DNA from: Pseudomonadota bacterium
Lineage (GTDB): Bacteria; Pseudomonadota; Alphaproteobacteria; Rhizobiales; Xanthobacteraceae
Direction: 5' to 3'
Length of the DNA: 64,000 nucleotides
Assembly (NCBI GenBank): GCA_023404675.1
Contig: JAEYAW010000030.1
Span: forward strand, 588,818 to 652,817
Each line of letters starts with the position of its first letter. Within the stretch, counting starts at the first letter, position 1. The translations under genes were made by a program, and so were the position numbers. Below the pieces are notes generated by a model. That model was given only the letters and a program-made list of their open reading frames with translations, did not search any database and had not been told where the DNA came from. Positions 25,858 to 34,412 of the stretch are shown piece by piece.

Positions 25858-26916
25858 ATGGCGCTGATGCGTCGTCAGTCGCTCGTCCAGTTTGCCGCCC
25901 CGCTCTGCGAAACCATTGTCGAAACTCCGAAGCCGCAGGGCGCCGAAGTGCTGGTGCAGATCGAGCGCTGCGGCCTGTGTCATTCCGATCTCCACATTCA
26001 GGACGGCTATGCCGACCTCGGCGGCGGCAAGAAGCTTGACACCACGCGCGGCATGACGCTGCCGTTCACGCTGGGCCACGAGATCGCGGGCGTCGTGGTC
26101 GAAGTCGGCCCCGATGCGCCGAAGGATCTGATCGGCACGAAGAAGGCGGTGTTTCCGTGGATCGGCTGCGGCAAATGCCGTGACTGCCTCGCAGGCGATG
26201 AGAATCTGTGCGTGCGCAACCGCTTCATGGGCGTGAGCATCGACGGCGGATTTGCCTCGCATGTGCTGGTGCCCGATGCAAAATATCTTCTCGATTACGA
26301 TCCGCTGCCGATCGGCTTTGCCGCGACGCTGATGTGCTCGGGTATCACCGCCTATGGCGCGCTGAAGCGTCTCGTGGAGCGGCCGCGCCAGCGCAACCTG
26401 CTGCTGATCGGCCTCGGCGGCGTCGGCATGATGGGCCTGTCGCTGGCGCAGGCGATGTTCAAGCAGCCGATCACCGTGGCCGATCTCTCGCCTGAGGCGC
26501 GCGCAACCGCGCTGAAGAACGGCGCGTCCGCCGCCTACGATCCGACCGAGCCGGATATCGTCAAGCGCATCCTGAAGGAGACCGAAGGCGGCTTTGACGG
26601 CATCGTGGATTTCGCAGGCAACGACAAGTCCATGAACTTCGCGGTCTCGACCGTCGCGCGCGGCGGCAAGATCGTCGTGTCGGGGTTGATGGGTGGCCAG
26701 TTCTCGCTGCCGATGGTGCAGTGGATCTACAAGCGCATGACCATCGAAGGTTTCATGACCGGCACGCTGGACGAGGGCAAGGAACTGATGGCGCTGGCCC
26801 GCGCCGGCAAGGTTCGTCCGACGCCGATGAAGGAAGAACCGATGGGCGAGGTCCAGAAGTGGATCGACGAGCTGCGCGCCGGGCATGTGGTTGGCCGCAT
26901 CATGCTGGTGAACTGA
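25858..26916 (+). CDS. Zinc-binding alcohol dehydrogenase family protein
   Basis: A 352-residue medium-chain dehydrogenase. The catalytic zinc site is visible as CGLCHSD (first Cys about 38) and GHE in LPFTLGHEIAG; the structural zinc site is complete in CGKCRDCLAGDENLC; the NAD(P)-binding Rossmann fold shows LIGLGGVGMMGLSLA. The substrate is unknown. ATG 25858 is preceded by AGGGAGA. It follows rsmA by 16 bp and ends in a terminator, so it is probably the last gene of the lptF transcript, an unusual passenger in this operon. Confidence 0.9.
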   Translation: MALMRRQSLVQFAAPLCETIVETPKPQGAEVLVQIERCGLCHSDLHIQDGYADLGGGKKLDTTRGMTLPFTLGHEIAGVVVEVGPDAPKDLIGTKKAVFPWIGCGKCRDCLAGDENLCVRNRFMGVSIDGGFASHVLVPDAKYLLDYDPLPIGFAATLMCSGITAYGALKRLVERPRQRNLLLIGLGGVGMMGLSLAQAMFKQPITVADLSPEARATALKNGASAAYDPTEPDIVKRILKETEGGFDGIVDFAGNDKSMNFAVSTVARGGKIVVSGLMGGQFSLPMVQWIYKRMTIEGFMTGTLDEGKELMALARAGKVRPTPMKEEPMGEVQKWIDELRAGHVVGRIMLVN

Positions 26917-26939
26917 ACCAGCCGGCCCGTTCCGAATCG

Positions 26940-26971
26940 AAAAGGCCGCGAGTGCTGCTCGCGACCTTTTT
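26940..26971. terminator. Bidirectional terminator between adh and gmk
   Basis: A stem AAAAGG-C-CGCGAG / CTCGCG-A-CCTTTT with a single C-A mismatch and a 5-nt loop lies between convergent genes; T-runs follow on both strands. Confidence 0.8.
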
Positions 26972-26992
26972 CATTCGAGACCTGCGAGAGGA

Positions 26993-27658
26993 CTACTTCT
27001 CAAGCTGCCGCTGAAGATCGCGGACGAAAGTCGTCAGCCCGGTACGGCGCTCGCGGCGCAGGCGCTCGGCCTTGAGGATCGATTCCACTTCCGCGAAGGC
27101 GCGGTCGATGTCGCGATTGACGATGATGTAGTCGTATTCGGCCCAGTGGCTCATTTCATGCGCCGCCCGGTTCATGCGGCCGCGAATAATCTCGTCAGAG
27201 TCCTGTGCCCGCGTATGCAGACGCTTCTCCAGATCGACGGCAGACGGCGGCAGGATGAAAACGCTGACGACATCCTTCTGCGCACGCTCGCGCAGCTGCT
27301 GCGTGCCCTGCCAGTCGATATCGAACAGCACATCCTGCCCCGCCGACAATGCGTCGTGCACAGGCTGACGCGGCGTGCCGTAGTGATAGTCGAACACCGG
27401 AGCATATTCGAGCAGATCGCCGTTCGCGACCATCGCGTCGAAGCGCGTCTTGTCGATGAAATGATAGTCGCGGCCATCGACCTCGCCCGGGCGCATTCTG
27501 CGCGTCGTCACCGAGACCGACATCCGCAGCCCCGCCACGCGCTCGATCAGCATGCGCGACAGCGTGGTCTTACCCGCGCCCGACGGCGACGACAGCACGA
27601 ACATCAGGCCGCGCCGTTCGACGCCGTCCAGATTGTGATCAAGCCCGTCCTTGGTCAT
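26993..27658 (-). CDS. gmk: Guanylate kinase
   Basis: Gmk phosphorylates GMP to GDP. The 221-residue product has the P-loop SSPSGAGKTTLSR (about 24-36), the GMP-binding segment SVTTRRMRPGEVDGRDYHFI, and the lid and DIDWQGTQQL (Walker B-like) motifs. The N-terminus is about 18 residues longer than E. coli Gmk. ATG 27658 overlaps the yicC stop (ATGA, 4 bp), showing translational coupling. It is the last gene of the minus-strand acpP-fabF-mltG-yicC-gmk run, ending at the terminator at 26940. Confidence 0.96.
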   Translation of the reverse strand: MTKDGLDHNLDGVERRGLMFVLSSPSGAGKTTLSRMLIERVAGLRMSVSVTTRRMRPGEVDGRDYHFIDKTRFDAMVANGDLLEYAPVFDYHYGTPRQPVHDALSAGQDVLFDIDWQGTQQLRERAQKDVVSVFILPPSAVDLEKRLHTRAQDSDEIIRGRMNRAAHEMSHWAEYDYIIVNRDIDRAFAEVESILKAERLRRERRTGLTTFVRDLQRQLEK

Positions 27659-28551
27659 TCGAGATTCTGCACCTGCTCGCGAAACTGTTCCACCACGCTT
27701 TTCATCTCCAGACCGATGTTGGTCAATTCCACATCGTTGGATTTCGAACAGCAGGTGTTGACCTCGCGGTTGAATTCCTGCGCCAGAAAATCGAGACGCC
27801 GGCCAACCGCGCCGCCCTTGCCGAGCAGTTCGCGGGCCTGCGCGACGTGCGAGGCGATGCGGTCCAGCTCCTCGCGGATATCGGCCTTCGCCGCGACCAG
27901 CAGCGCCTCCTGCGCCAGGCGGTCGGGATCGAAACGGTCGGATGTATCGAGCAGCGTGCGGACCTGTTCGGCAATGCGTGCCCGCACTGCCTCGGCCCTG
28001 CGGCCCGGCGCGGCCTCGGCGCGCGCGGCGAGGCTTTCGAGTTCGCTCATGCGCTGCAAGAGAATCCGTCCGAGCGTCGCGCCCTCGCGCTGGCGCATCG
28101 CGATCAGTCCATCGAGAGCCTCGCCGAATCCCGCGATCACCGAAGCGCGCGCCGCGCTCTCGGCCTCGGGATCGTTTTCCGGCTCCGTCACCTCGATGAC
28201 ACCCTTGATCGCGAGCAGACCGTCGACGCTCGGCGGCGCAAGGCCCGCACGCGCCGACAGCTCGGTGGTGACGGCAAGGACGGCCGCGAGAACCTCCTCG
28301 TTCACCTTGATGGTCGGCGCGGCCGTGGAGCGCTTCAGCGTCAGGTTCGCGTAGACGGTGCCGCGCGACAGCAAGTCGGCCGCGCGCTTGCGCGCCGCCG
28401 CCTCGACATCGTCCCAGCCGGACGGCAGACGCAGCCGCAGATCGAATCCCTTGGCATTGACCGATTTCAGCTCCCATTCGAACGCGAAGGGACCGCTGGA
28501 GCCCTGGCTTCGCGAAAAGCCGGTCATGCTGGACAACACGATTGCATTCAT
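27655..28551 (-). CDS. YicC family endoribonuclease
   Basis: YicC proteins are conserved bacterial endoribonucleases linked to small-RNA turnover. The 298-residue product has the family landmarks: SSMTGFSRSQG at the start, WELKSVNAKGFDLRLRLP, a central helical region, and the C-terminal signature GRRLDFLAQEFNREVNTCCSKSNDVELTNIGLEMK. ATG 28551 is used; ATG 28527 (MTGFS) is an alternative and neither has a clear ribosome-binding site. It overlaps gmk by 4 bp and follows mltG by 152 bp. Confidence 0.9.
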   Translation of the reverse strand: MNAIVLSSMTGFSRSQGSSGPFAFEWELKSVNAKGFDLRLRLPSGWDDVEAAARKRAADLLSRGTVYANLTLKRSTAAPTIKVNEEVLAAVLAVTTELSARAGLAPPSVDGLLAIKGVIEVTEPENDPEAESAARASVIAGFGEALDGLIAMRQREGATLGRILLQRMSELESLAARAEAAPGRRAEAVRARIAEQVRTLLDTSDRFDPDRLAQEALLVAAKADIREELDRIASHVAQARELLGKGGAVGRRLDFLAQEFNREVNTCCSKSNDVELTNIGLEMKSVVEQFREQVQNLE

Positions 28552-28639
28552 AGGGCGGGTATCCGGAATACGATCTGGACGGACGATGGAATGGATGGAA
28601 TCGCCGGATTCGGGCGCGCACCGACAATAGAACATCGTC

Positions 28640-28664
28640 CCGAAAAGTGGGGACCGGTTTTCGG
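28640..28664. repeat. Small intergenic palindromic repeat
   Basis: CCGAAAA (28640-28646) and TTTTCGG (28658-28664) flank GTGGGGACCGG, in the gap between mltG and yicC. The core AGTGGGGACCGG differs by one base from cores at 11697 and 40929. From memory this resembles a dispersed repeat common in Bradyrhizobiaceae genomes; a genome-wide count would confirm it. Confidence 0.6.
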
Positions 28665-28703
28665 AGAGAGTTAGCCGTTCAACCTGAGGTCAATACGGGG
28701 CGG

Positions 28704-29987
28704 TCAGCGCGCGGTCGGCGAGGGCGCGGCCTGGGCCGAGTTGGGCTGTCCCTGCCGCTCGTTGCTGTTGATTCGCTTCTTCGGCGCGCTCTTGCTCGAA
28801 CCCGGCCGGCTGGCGTTGGCCGGCGCGGATGGCGTGGCGGAATCGGCCGCGGCCGGCGGCGTCGCCGCGGTGGGTTGCGGATCCTCGGCCGGCTCCAGCG
28901 TGTCGTTCTGGATCTGCTTCTCGATCGCGCGAAGCTTGGCCACGTTCTTCTGATGCTGATCGTAGGTGTCGCTGAACGCGTGCGCCCCGGTGCCGTCCGC
29001 CACAAAGAACAGATCGCGCGTGCGGGCCGGATTGGCGGTCGCCTCAAGCGAGGCCCGGCCCGGATTGGCAATCGGCCCCGGCGGAAGGCCGTCCACAACA
29101 TACGTGTTGTAGGGCGACGGCTGGGTGATCTCGCTGCGCCGGATCGGCCGGCCGAGCGTCCCCTGTCCGCCGACGAGGCCGTAGATGATGGTCGGATCGG
29201 ACTGCAGCTTCATCTTCTGCCGCAACCGGTTGACGAACACCGCCGCCACACGGCTGCGCTCGTCGGCGCGGCCGGTCTCCTTCTCGACGATCGAGGCGAG
29301 CGTGACAAGTTGTTCCGGCGACTTCAGCGGGAGATCGGCGGTGCGGCGCTCCCAGATTTCGTTCAGCGCGCGGCGCTGAGCCTGCTGCATGCGCTGGATG
29401 ACCTGATCACGGCTGGTGCCCCGCGGGAACTTGTAGGTCTCGGGCAGCAGCGTCCCCTCGGCCGGAATCTCCCGGATCGAGCCGGAGAGAATGTCATTGT
29501 CGGTCAGGCGGGCGACGATCTGCTGCGAGGTCAGCCCCTCGGGGATCGTCAGGGTATGCTGGACCACCTTGCCGTCCACCAGCGTCGCCACCACGGTGCG
29601 CAGGCTGGCCTGCTTCGGGAAGGAATACTCGCCGGACTTCAGCTCCGACCTCGCCTTCATCGCGATGACCGCGCCGAAGAACGCCCAGCGATTGTTGTCG
29701 ATCACACCTTCGCGTTGCAGGATATCCGCGATATCACCCATCCCGGCTTTCGGGATGTTGACGATCTTGTCCTCGGCCAGCGGGCCTGCCGCCTCGATCT
29801 TCTGCTTGCCGTAGACGTAGATCGCACCCGCGCCCAGCATGGCGACGACGAGCAGCGTGAAGATCGCATTGCCGACGACGACGAATGGGTTGCGGGCCCT
29901 GGCCGATCGCTTGGGCGGCGACGGAAGCTGCTCGGGCTCCAGCGCGGCGCGCGGCGATTTCGGCGAAATGGGCGGCCTCTCACTCAT
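28704..29987 (-). CDS. mltG: Endolytic murein transglycosylase MltG
   Basis: MltG cleaves nascent glycan strands in the periplasm and sets their length. The 427-residue product has a cytoplasmic basic N-terminus, one transmembrane helix (VVVGNAIFTLLVVAMLGAGA, about 44-63), a LysM-like segment (LTIPEGLTSQQIVARL), and the YceG catalytic domain with the essential Glu in LVTLASIVEKETGRADERSRVA. Downstream conserved blocks LQSDPTIIYGL and YNTYVVDGLPPGPIANPG are present. After the domain a low-complexity Pro/Ala/Ser tail of about 80 residues follows. ATG 29987 sets the helix correctly; the upstream open frame is spurious. Confidence 0.94.
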   Translation of the reverse strand: MSERPPISPKSPRAALEPEQLPSPPKRSARARNPFVVVGNAIFTLLVVAMLGAGAIYVYGKQKIEAAGPLAEDKIVNIPKAGMGDIADILQREGVIDNNRWAFFGAVIAMKARSELKSGEYSFPKQASLRTVVATLVDGKVVQHTLTIPEGLTSQQIVARLTDNDILSGSIREIPAEGTLLPETYKFPRGTSRDQVIQRMQQAQRRALNEIWERRTADLPLKSPEQLVTLASIVEKETGRADERSRVAAVFVNRLRQKMKLQSDPTIIYGLVGGQGTLGRPIRRSEITQPSPYNTYVVDGLPPGPIANPGRASLEATANPARTRDLFFVADGTGAHAFSDTYDQHQKNVAKLRAIEKQIQNDTLEPAEDPQPTAATPPAAADSATPSAPANASRPGSSKSAPKKRINSNERQGQPNSAQAAPSPTAR

Positions 29988-30166
29988 CAATGCATTCTGT
30001 CTGTCGCTGTCGGGACCGAACGTTGGTACGTCCAGCCGGATTTCGGTTCGCCCACCGCAAGCAATCGTCGCCGAATGAGGCGAAACATTGATAGCCCGTC
30101 GGGAGGGAGCGTGACGGCAGAGACGCCGGGGCGGACCGCCGCGGCGCCACAGATCGTGGAGCCAGT

Positions 30167-31432
30167 CTAGTTCGGAACCCTCCGCATGATCACCGAGGCG
30201 TTCGTTCCGCCAAATCCGAACGAGTTGGAGAGGGCGATATTGATCTCCCGCTGCCGCGCCTTCCACGGCACCAGGTCGACGGCGGTCTCGACCGACGGGT
30301 TGTCGAGGTTGATGGTCGGCGGAGCGACGTTGTCGCGAATCGCCAGAAGGCAGAAAATCGCTTCGATCGCACCGGCCGCACCGAGAAGATGGCCGGTCGC
30401 CGATTTGGTGGACGACATCGAGACCTTGGATGCGGCATTGCCAAGCAGCCGCTCGGCCGCAGCCAGTTCGATCTCATCGCCGATCGGCGTCGAGGTGCCG
30501 TGCGCATTGATATAGTCGATGTCAGCCGCCGAAAGACCGGCACGCTTCATCGCCGCGCTCATGCTGCGATAGGCACCATCGCCATCCGGCGACGGCGAGG
30601 TGATATGATAGGCATCGCCCGACAGGCCATAGCCGATGATCTCGCCGTAAATCTTCGCGCCGCGCCGACGTGCGTGCTCGTACTCCTCAAGCACGACGAC
30701 ACCAGCCCCCTCGCCCATCACGAAGCCGTCGCGATCCTTGTCGTAAGGGCGCGATGCCTTTTCGGGCTCGTCGTTGAAACTCGTGGACATCGCCCGCAAC
30801 TGGCAGAAGCCAGCCATGGCAAGGCGATTGATCGGCGATTCCGTGCCGCCCGCCAGCATCACGTCGGCGTCGCCGAGCGCGATGAGACGGCTGGCATCGC
30901 CAATGGCATGGGCGCCCGTCGAGCACGCGGTGACGACCGCGTGGTTCGGCCCCTTCAGGCCGAATTCGATGGAGACATATCCGGACGCCAGATTGATCAG
31001 ACGACCCGGAATAAAGAACGGCGACAGCCGCCGCGGCCCGCGCTCCTTCACGAGGATCGCGGCGTCCGCGATTCCCTCAAGGCCGCCGATTCCGGATCCG
31101 ATCATCGTCCCGGTGGCGCAGCGATCCTCCTCGCTGACCGGATGCCAGTCGGCATCGTCGAGCGCCTGCCTCGCAGCGCTCATGGCGTAGACAATAAACT
31201 CGTCGACCTTGCGCTGCTCCTTCGGCTCCATCCACTGATCGGGATTGAAAGTGCCGCTGGAACCATCGCCGCGCGGAATCCGGCAAGCGATCTGGCAAGA
31301 CAGGTCAGAAACCTCGAACTCGGCGATTCGCCGAGCGCCGCTTTCGCCGCCGATGATGCGTTTCCACGTGGGCTCCACGCCACAACCGAGCGGCGACACC
31401 ATACCCATGCCCGTGACAACGACTCGTCTCAT
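30167..31432 (-). CDS. fabF: 3-oxoacyl-ACP synthase II FabF
   Basis: FabF condenses malonyl-ACP with a growing acyl-ACP. The 421-residue product has the thiolase fold and the Cys-His-His triad: C170 in VVTACSTGAHAIG, H311 in NAHGTSTPIGD and H348 in KSATGHLLGAAG. The C-terminal NSFGFGGTNASVI motif is intact. ATG 31432 begins the conserved MRRVVVTGMGMVSPLG; ten extra codons upstream (to 31462) are not needed. It follows acpP by 90 bp in the same direction, the standard acpP-fabF order. Confidence 0.96.
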   Translation of the reverse strand: MRRVVVTGMGMVSPLGCGVEPTWKRIIGGESGARRIAEFEVSDLSCQIACRIPRGDGSSGTFNPDQWMEPKEQRKVDEFIVYAMSAARQALDDADWHPVSEEDRCATGTMIGSGIGGLEGIADAAILVKERGPRRLSPFFIPGRLINLASGYVSIEFGLKGPNHAVVTACSTGAHAIGDASRLIALGDADVMLAGGTESPINRLAMAGFCQLRAMSTSFNDEPEKASRPYDKDRDGFVMGEGAGVVVLEEYEHARRRGAKIYGEIIGYGLSGDAYHITSPSPDGDGAYRSMSAAMKRAGLSAADIDYINAHGTSTPIGDEIELAAAERLLGNAASKVSMSSTKSATGHLLGAAGAIEAIFCLLAIRDNVAPPTINLDNPSVETAVDLVPWKARQREINIALSNSFGFGGTNASVIMRRVPN

Positions 31433-31522
31433 GCGCGGTTCTCCAGACTGACGTCGCGACATATGACAAGAGCCGGACGACGCTCGTGGTTCGCCCGGCT
31501 CCCAATATGTCGCAGACGAACG

Positions 31523-31762
31523 TCAGCTCTTGGCGTTCTTCTCCAGAAACTTGGTCGCGTCGCCGACCGTCAGGATCGTCTCGGCGGCATCGTCCGGAAT
31601 TTCGCATCCGAACTCTTCTTCGAAAGCCATCACGAGCTCGACCGTATCGAGGCTGTCTGCGCCGAGGTCGTCAATGAAGCTGGCGCTGTCAACCACCTTC
31701 TCTGGTTCGACACCAAGGTGCTCGACAACGATTTTCTTCACTCGCTCGCCAATCTCGCTCAT
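31523..31762 (-). CDS. acpP: Acyl carrier protein AcpP
   Basis: AcpP carries the growing acyl chain on a 4'-phosphopantetheine arm. The acidic 79-residue product has the modification site S37 in DLGADSLDTVELVMAFEEEF and the usual four-helix pattern. It precedes fabF. In most Alphaproteobacteria acpP follows fabG directly; here an M20-peptidase/lysR pair and a 388-bp gap separate them, so acpP must have its own promoter or depend on read-through from the peptidase gene. Confidence 0.97.
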   Translation of the reverse strand: MSEIGERVKKIVVEHLGVEPEKVVDSASFIDDLGADSLDTVELVMAFEEEFGCEIPDDAAETILTVGDATKFLEKNAKS

Positions 31763-32150
31763 CGTCTAACCTCTGATTGCTCCAATGAGCCCAACCGCAA
31801 AGCGATCTGAGCCCCCCAAAGTGCGTTTACCTGCTCGAATCCGTCGCCAACGCTATGCAACTTGTCCCACGAGACGACGCACCATCAGATGGCATCTGTG
31901 TCAGTTGGCTTCAGTGCCAGCGACACCACCGGAAGCAGCGGCAGGTCCGGCAACGCCAATATACAGGGAATTGATTTCCTGCAATGGCGTTGTTCTCCGC
32001 GCCAGCCGCCGTTCGGTTATCACACTTCCAAGGCCTTGACCACAAGGCGGAAATGGCGCTCCCGCGCTTCAAAATAGACTTGCATTCTCGTCCCGGATTT
32101 GCTCCGCGACAGTCAGCTCCAGCCCTCACACCCGGGCCCAGCGGCCGACT
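31763..32150. other. 388-bp gene-free region upstream of acpP
   Basis: I see no convincing gene on either strand. It should hold the acpP promoter; the best minus-strand match is TTGCAG (31984-31979) with TATATT (31963-31958), a 15-bp spacer that is shorter than ideal. A long hairpin at 31951-31992 overlaps it. Confidence 0.4.
31951..31992. repeat. Long interrupted inverted repeat
   Basis: Outer arms CAACGCCA / TGGCGTTG (8 bp, perfect) enclose inner arms AGGGAA / TTTCCT around the tetraloop TTGA. The inner stem is fully paired in plus-strand RNA with one G-U. It could terminate or attenuate transcription leaving the M20 gene, or be an operator near the acpP promoter. Confidence 0.55.
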
Positions 32151-33389
32151 TTATCCGTCGGCTCGCTCGTCGCGGGCGAAATGGTCAGCCGCCAATGCCG
32201 CCCAGAACGCAGCGCCGACCGGCAGGATCTCGTCATTGAAATCGTAATGTGGATTGTGAACGCCCATTGGCCCGATCGGCTTGCCATCGGCCCAACCGCC
32301 ATCGCCATTGCCTATGACAAAATAGGCCCCCGGTACATGTTTGAGGAAATGCGCGAAGTCTTCGCTGGCCAGGATCACTTTCTCGGCGGTACCGACAGCA
32401 GTTTCTCCCAGAAGTTCCCGCGCCACCCTCATCGCACGCTCCTTGTGTTCGGGCGTATTCACGGTGGCCGGGTTAGTCTCGCGGATGTCGACATCCACCG
32501 TACAGCCGAAGGCGGCCGCCTGCGCGCTCGCCACTTCCTCGAGTCTTTTGCAGATGGTGGCCATCATCGCATTGTCCACTGCGCGGAGCGACAGTTCGGT
32601 GACAGCTTCCGCCGGGATGATGTTGAAGGTCGTGCCCGCGGCAACCGTGCCGGTGGCAATGGTCGCCAATCTGCCGGTTTCCACATTCTGCGCGATGATG
32701 GACTGCATCGCGAGCAGCGTCGCTGCCAACGGCAACGTGGCATCCCGCGCCAGGTGCGGCGTGGCACCGTGACTCGCGACACCTTTGAAAGTCAGCTTGG
32801 CATAGCTCGAGGCGCAGAGCGCCGCGCCATCGTGGAATGCCATGAAGCCTTCGGTCATGGCCGGGCCGTTGTGGATGCCATAAATTGCATCCACCGGAAA
32901 ATCGCGAAACAGCCCGTCCGCGATCATTCGCCGTGCGCCGCTGTCACCGCCACCGAGTTCCTCCGCCGGCTGGAACACAAGCGTCAGTACGCCGTCGCCG
33001 GTCAACTCACCCGCCGCCTTGCGCCGCGCGATCAGGTCAGCCGCACCGAGCAGCATCGCGGTATGGCCGTCGTGGCCACAGGCATGCATCACGCCAGGAT
33101 TTCTGCTGGCCCATGGCAAGCCGGTGTCCTCCTGGATCGGCAGAGCATCCATGTCAGCGCGGAACGCGATCCGCGGTCCCGAGTTCGAATCGCCGAACCG
33201 CAGTAACGCCACCACGCCCGTTGTGCCGATATCGCGGTGCACCTCGTATCCGAAGCTCTTCAGCCGCTCGGCGACATAGGCGCTGGTCTGATTTTCGTCG
33301 AATCCGAGTTCGGGATTCTGGTGGAGGTGGCGGCGCCATTCCCGCATCGCTTCGACGTTGGGTTGTTCGTTATCGGCGGTCTTCTGCAT
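32151..33389 (-). CDS. M20 family metallo-hydrolase (hippurate hydrolase / amidohydrolase-like)
   Basis: The family removes acyl groups from amino acids or hydrolyses N-acyl and peptide bonds with bound metal. The 412-residue product has RRHLHQNPELGFDE, the metal-binding site AFRADMDALPIQED, MHACGHDGHTAMLLGAA (C104, H106, H109), PAEELGGGDSGARRM (E143-E144) and a final VHNPHYDFND. The dimerisation lid domain sits between. ATG 33389 is preceded by GGAGGATC at ideal spacing; an open frame continues upstream into the divergent lysR and is not real. It is divergent from the LysR gene, which probably regulates it. It is inserted between fabG and acpP. Confidence 0.92.
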   Translation of the reverse strand: MQKTADNEQPNVEAMREWRRHLHQNPELGFDENQTSAYVAERLKSFGYEVHRDIGTTGVVALLRFGDSNSGPRIAFRADMDALPIQEDTGLPWASRNPGVMHACGHDGHTAMLLGAADLIARRKAAGELTGDGVLTLVFQPAEELGGGDSGARRMIADGLFRDFPVDAIYGIHNGPAMTEGFMAFHDGAALCASSYAKLTFKGVASHGATPHLARDATLPLAATLLAMQSIIAQNVETGRLATIATGTVAAGTTFNIIPAEAVTELSLRAVDNAMMATICKRLEEVASAQAAAFGCTVDVDIRETNPATVNTPEHKERAMRVARELLGETAVGTAEKVILASEDFAHFLKHVPGAYFVIGNGDGGWADGKPIGPMGVHNPHYDFNDEILPVGAAFWAALAADHFARDERADG

Positions 33390-33417
33390 CGCGGGATCCT
33401 CCGGCTGCGGTTTCTGC

Positions 33418-33455
33418 TTGCGCATCATCGCAAAATGCCGATGCCTGCACAGGCA
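33418..33455. promoter_or_regulatory. Two palindromes in the lysR / M20 intergenic region
   Basis: TTGCG-CATCAT-CGCAA (33418-33433) and TGCCTG-CA-CAGGCA (33442-33455) are perfect inverted repeats lying 8 bp apart in the 101-bp divergent gap. This is the classic position for LysR-type regulator sites, although neither has the textbook T-N11-A spacing. Confidence 0.5.
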
Positions 33456-33490
33456 GAAAATATTGCCACTCGACAACCAAAGGTGTTCAT

Positions 33491-34399
33491 ATGCTGCGAC
33501 TGGCATCGATCCGCGCGATGGTCGCTTTGGCCGAAGCGGGGACGATTCGCGGCGCCGCACGCCGGCTGGGCCTGAGCCAGAGCGCGCTGACGAAAACGCT
33601 TCGCGAATTAGAGACGGAAACCGGCGCAGCATTATTTCACCGCAGCGCGCATGGCACCGAATTCACCCCGATCGGGCAGGCGCTTCTGGCACATGCGCGG
33701 CAGGTTCTGACGACAATCGCGCGCGCCGAGGCCGATATCCACCATCGCATCGGCACTCGGCCGGCGCATGTTCGTCTGTCGGTCACGCCGACAATCGCCG
33801 TAGCCCATGCGGCAACGCTCGCGGCGCATTTCTACGCGCGCGATCCCGGCGGGATCATGGAGATTGACACTGAACCGCTTTCTCTCGCGCTGCCTCGACT
33901 GATCGCTGGGGAGCTCGATTTCGCTGTCATGTACGCTGAGCCCGCGCGCCTGCCGCCGGAGATCGCGTTTCAGTCAATCCGCTCCGTGCGGTTCGTGCCG
34001 GGCATTGCACAACGCCTGGCTGCCACCGCTCCGCGCAACTGGGACGAGGCTGTGGAGCGGCGTTGGGCCGTCAATGTCGCTCCCGGCAGCGCTGATGGCG
34101 CGATCCTCGACTGGATGCGCGCCAGCGGCTTGAAGCTGCGGCACGAACCCTTGCGCTGTCGCTCGCCTTTTCTAATGGCCACGCTGATCGAGGATGGATA
34201 CATCGCGCTAATCCCCGCAGTCCCCGCTTCTGGTCTGCTTCCGTCACATGGCGCCATTGGGCTCAACCTAAACCCGATACCCGATCCGGTTCCCATTGGA
34301 ATCGCGACATTGCGTGACGTCCCTTCGACCCAAGCGGCACAATCGCTGATCGAGCGGATGGCGGGGCTGCTGCGCGACTGGTTGAAAGAGACGACCTAG
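33491..34399 (+). CDS. LysR family transcriptional regulator
   Basis: A 302-residue DNA-binding regulator with a winged helix-turn-helix (MVALAEAGTIRGAARRLGL, then SQSALTKTLRELETETGAALF, residues 10-49) and a substrate-binding domain. The effector is unknown. ATG 33491 has AAAGG upstream; the long open frame before it is antisense to the M20 gene. Codon use differs from neighbours: at least five leucines use TTA or CTA (for example codons at 33608 and 33632), codons I hardly saw elsewhere in the window. It is divergent from the M20 hydrolase and convergent with fabG (13-bp gap), suggesting the pair was acquired as a unit. Confidence 0.92.
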   Translation: MLRLASIRAMVALAEAGTIRGAARRLGLSQSALTKTLRELETETGAALFHRSAHGTEFTPIGQALLAHARQVLTTIARAEADIHHRIGTRPAHVRLSVTPTIAVAHAATLAAHFYARDPGGIMEIDTEPLSLALPRLIAGELDFAVMYAEPARLPPEIAFQSIRSVRFVPGIAQRLAATAPRNWDEAVERRWAVNVAPGSADGAILDWMRASGLKLRHEPLRCRSPFLMATLIEDGYIALIPAVPASGLLPSHGAIGLNLNPIPDPVPIGIATLRDVPSTQAAQSLIERMAGLLRDWLKETT

Positions 34400-34412
34400 C
34401 AATGGCTGCGTG

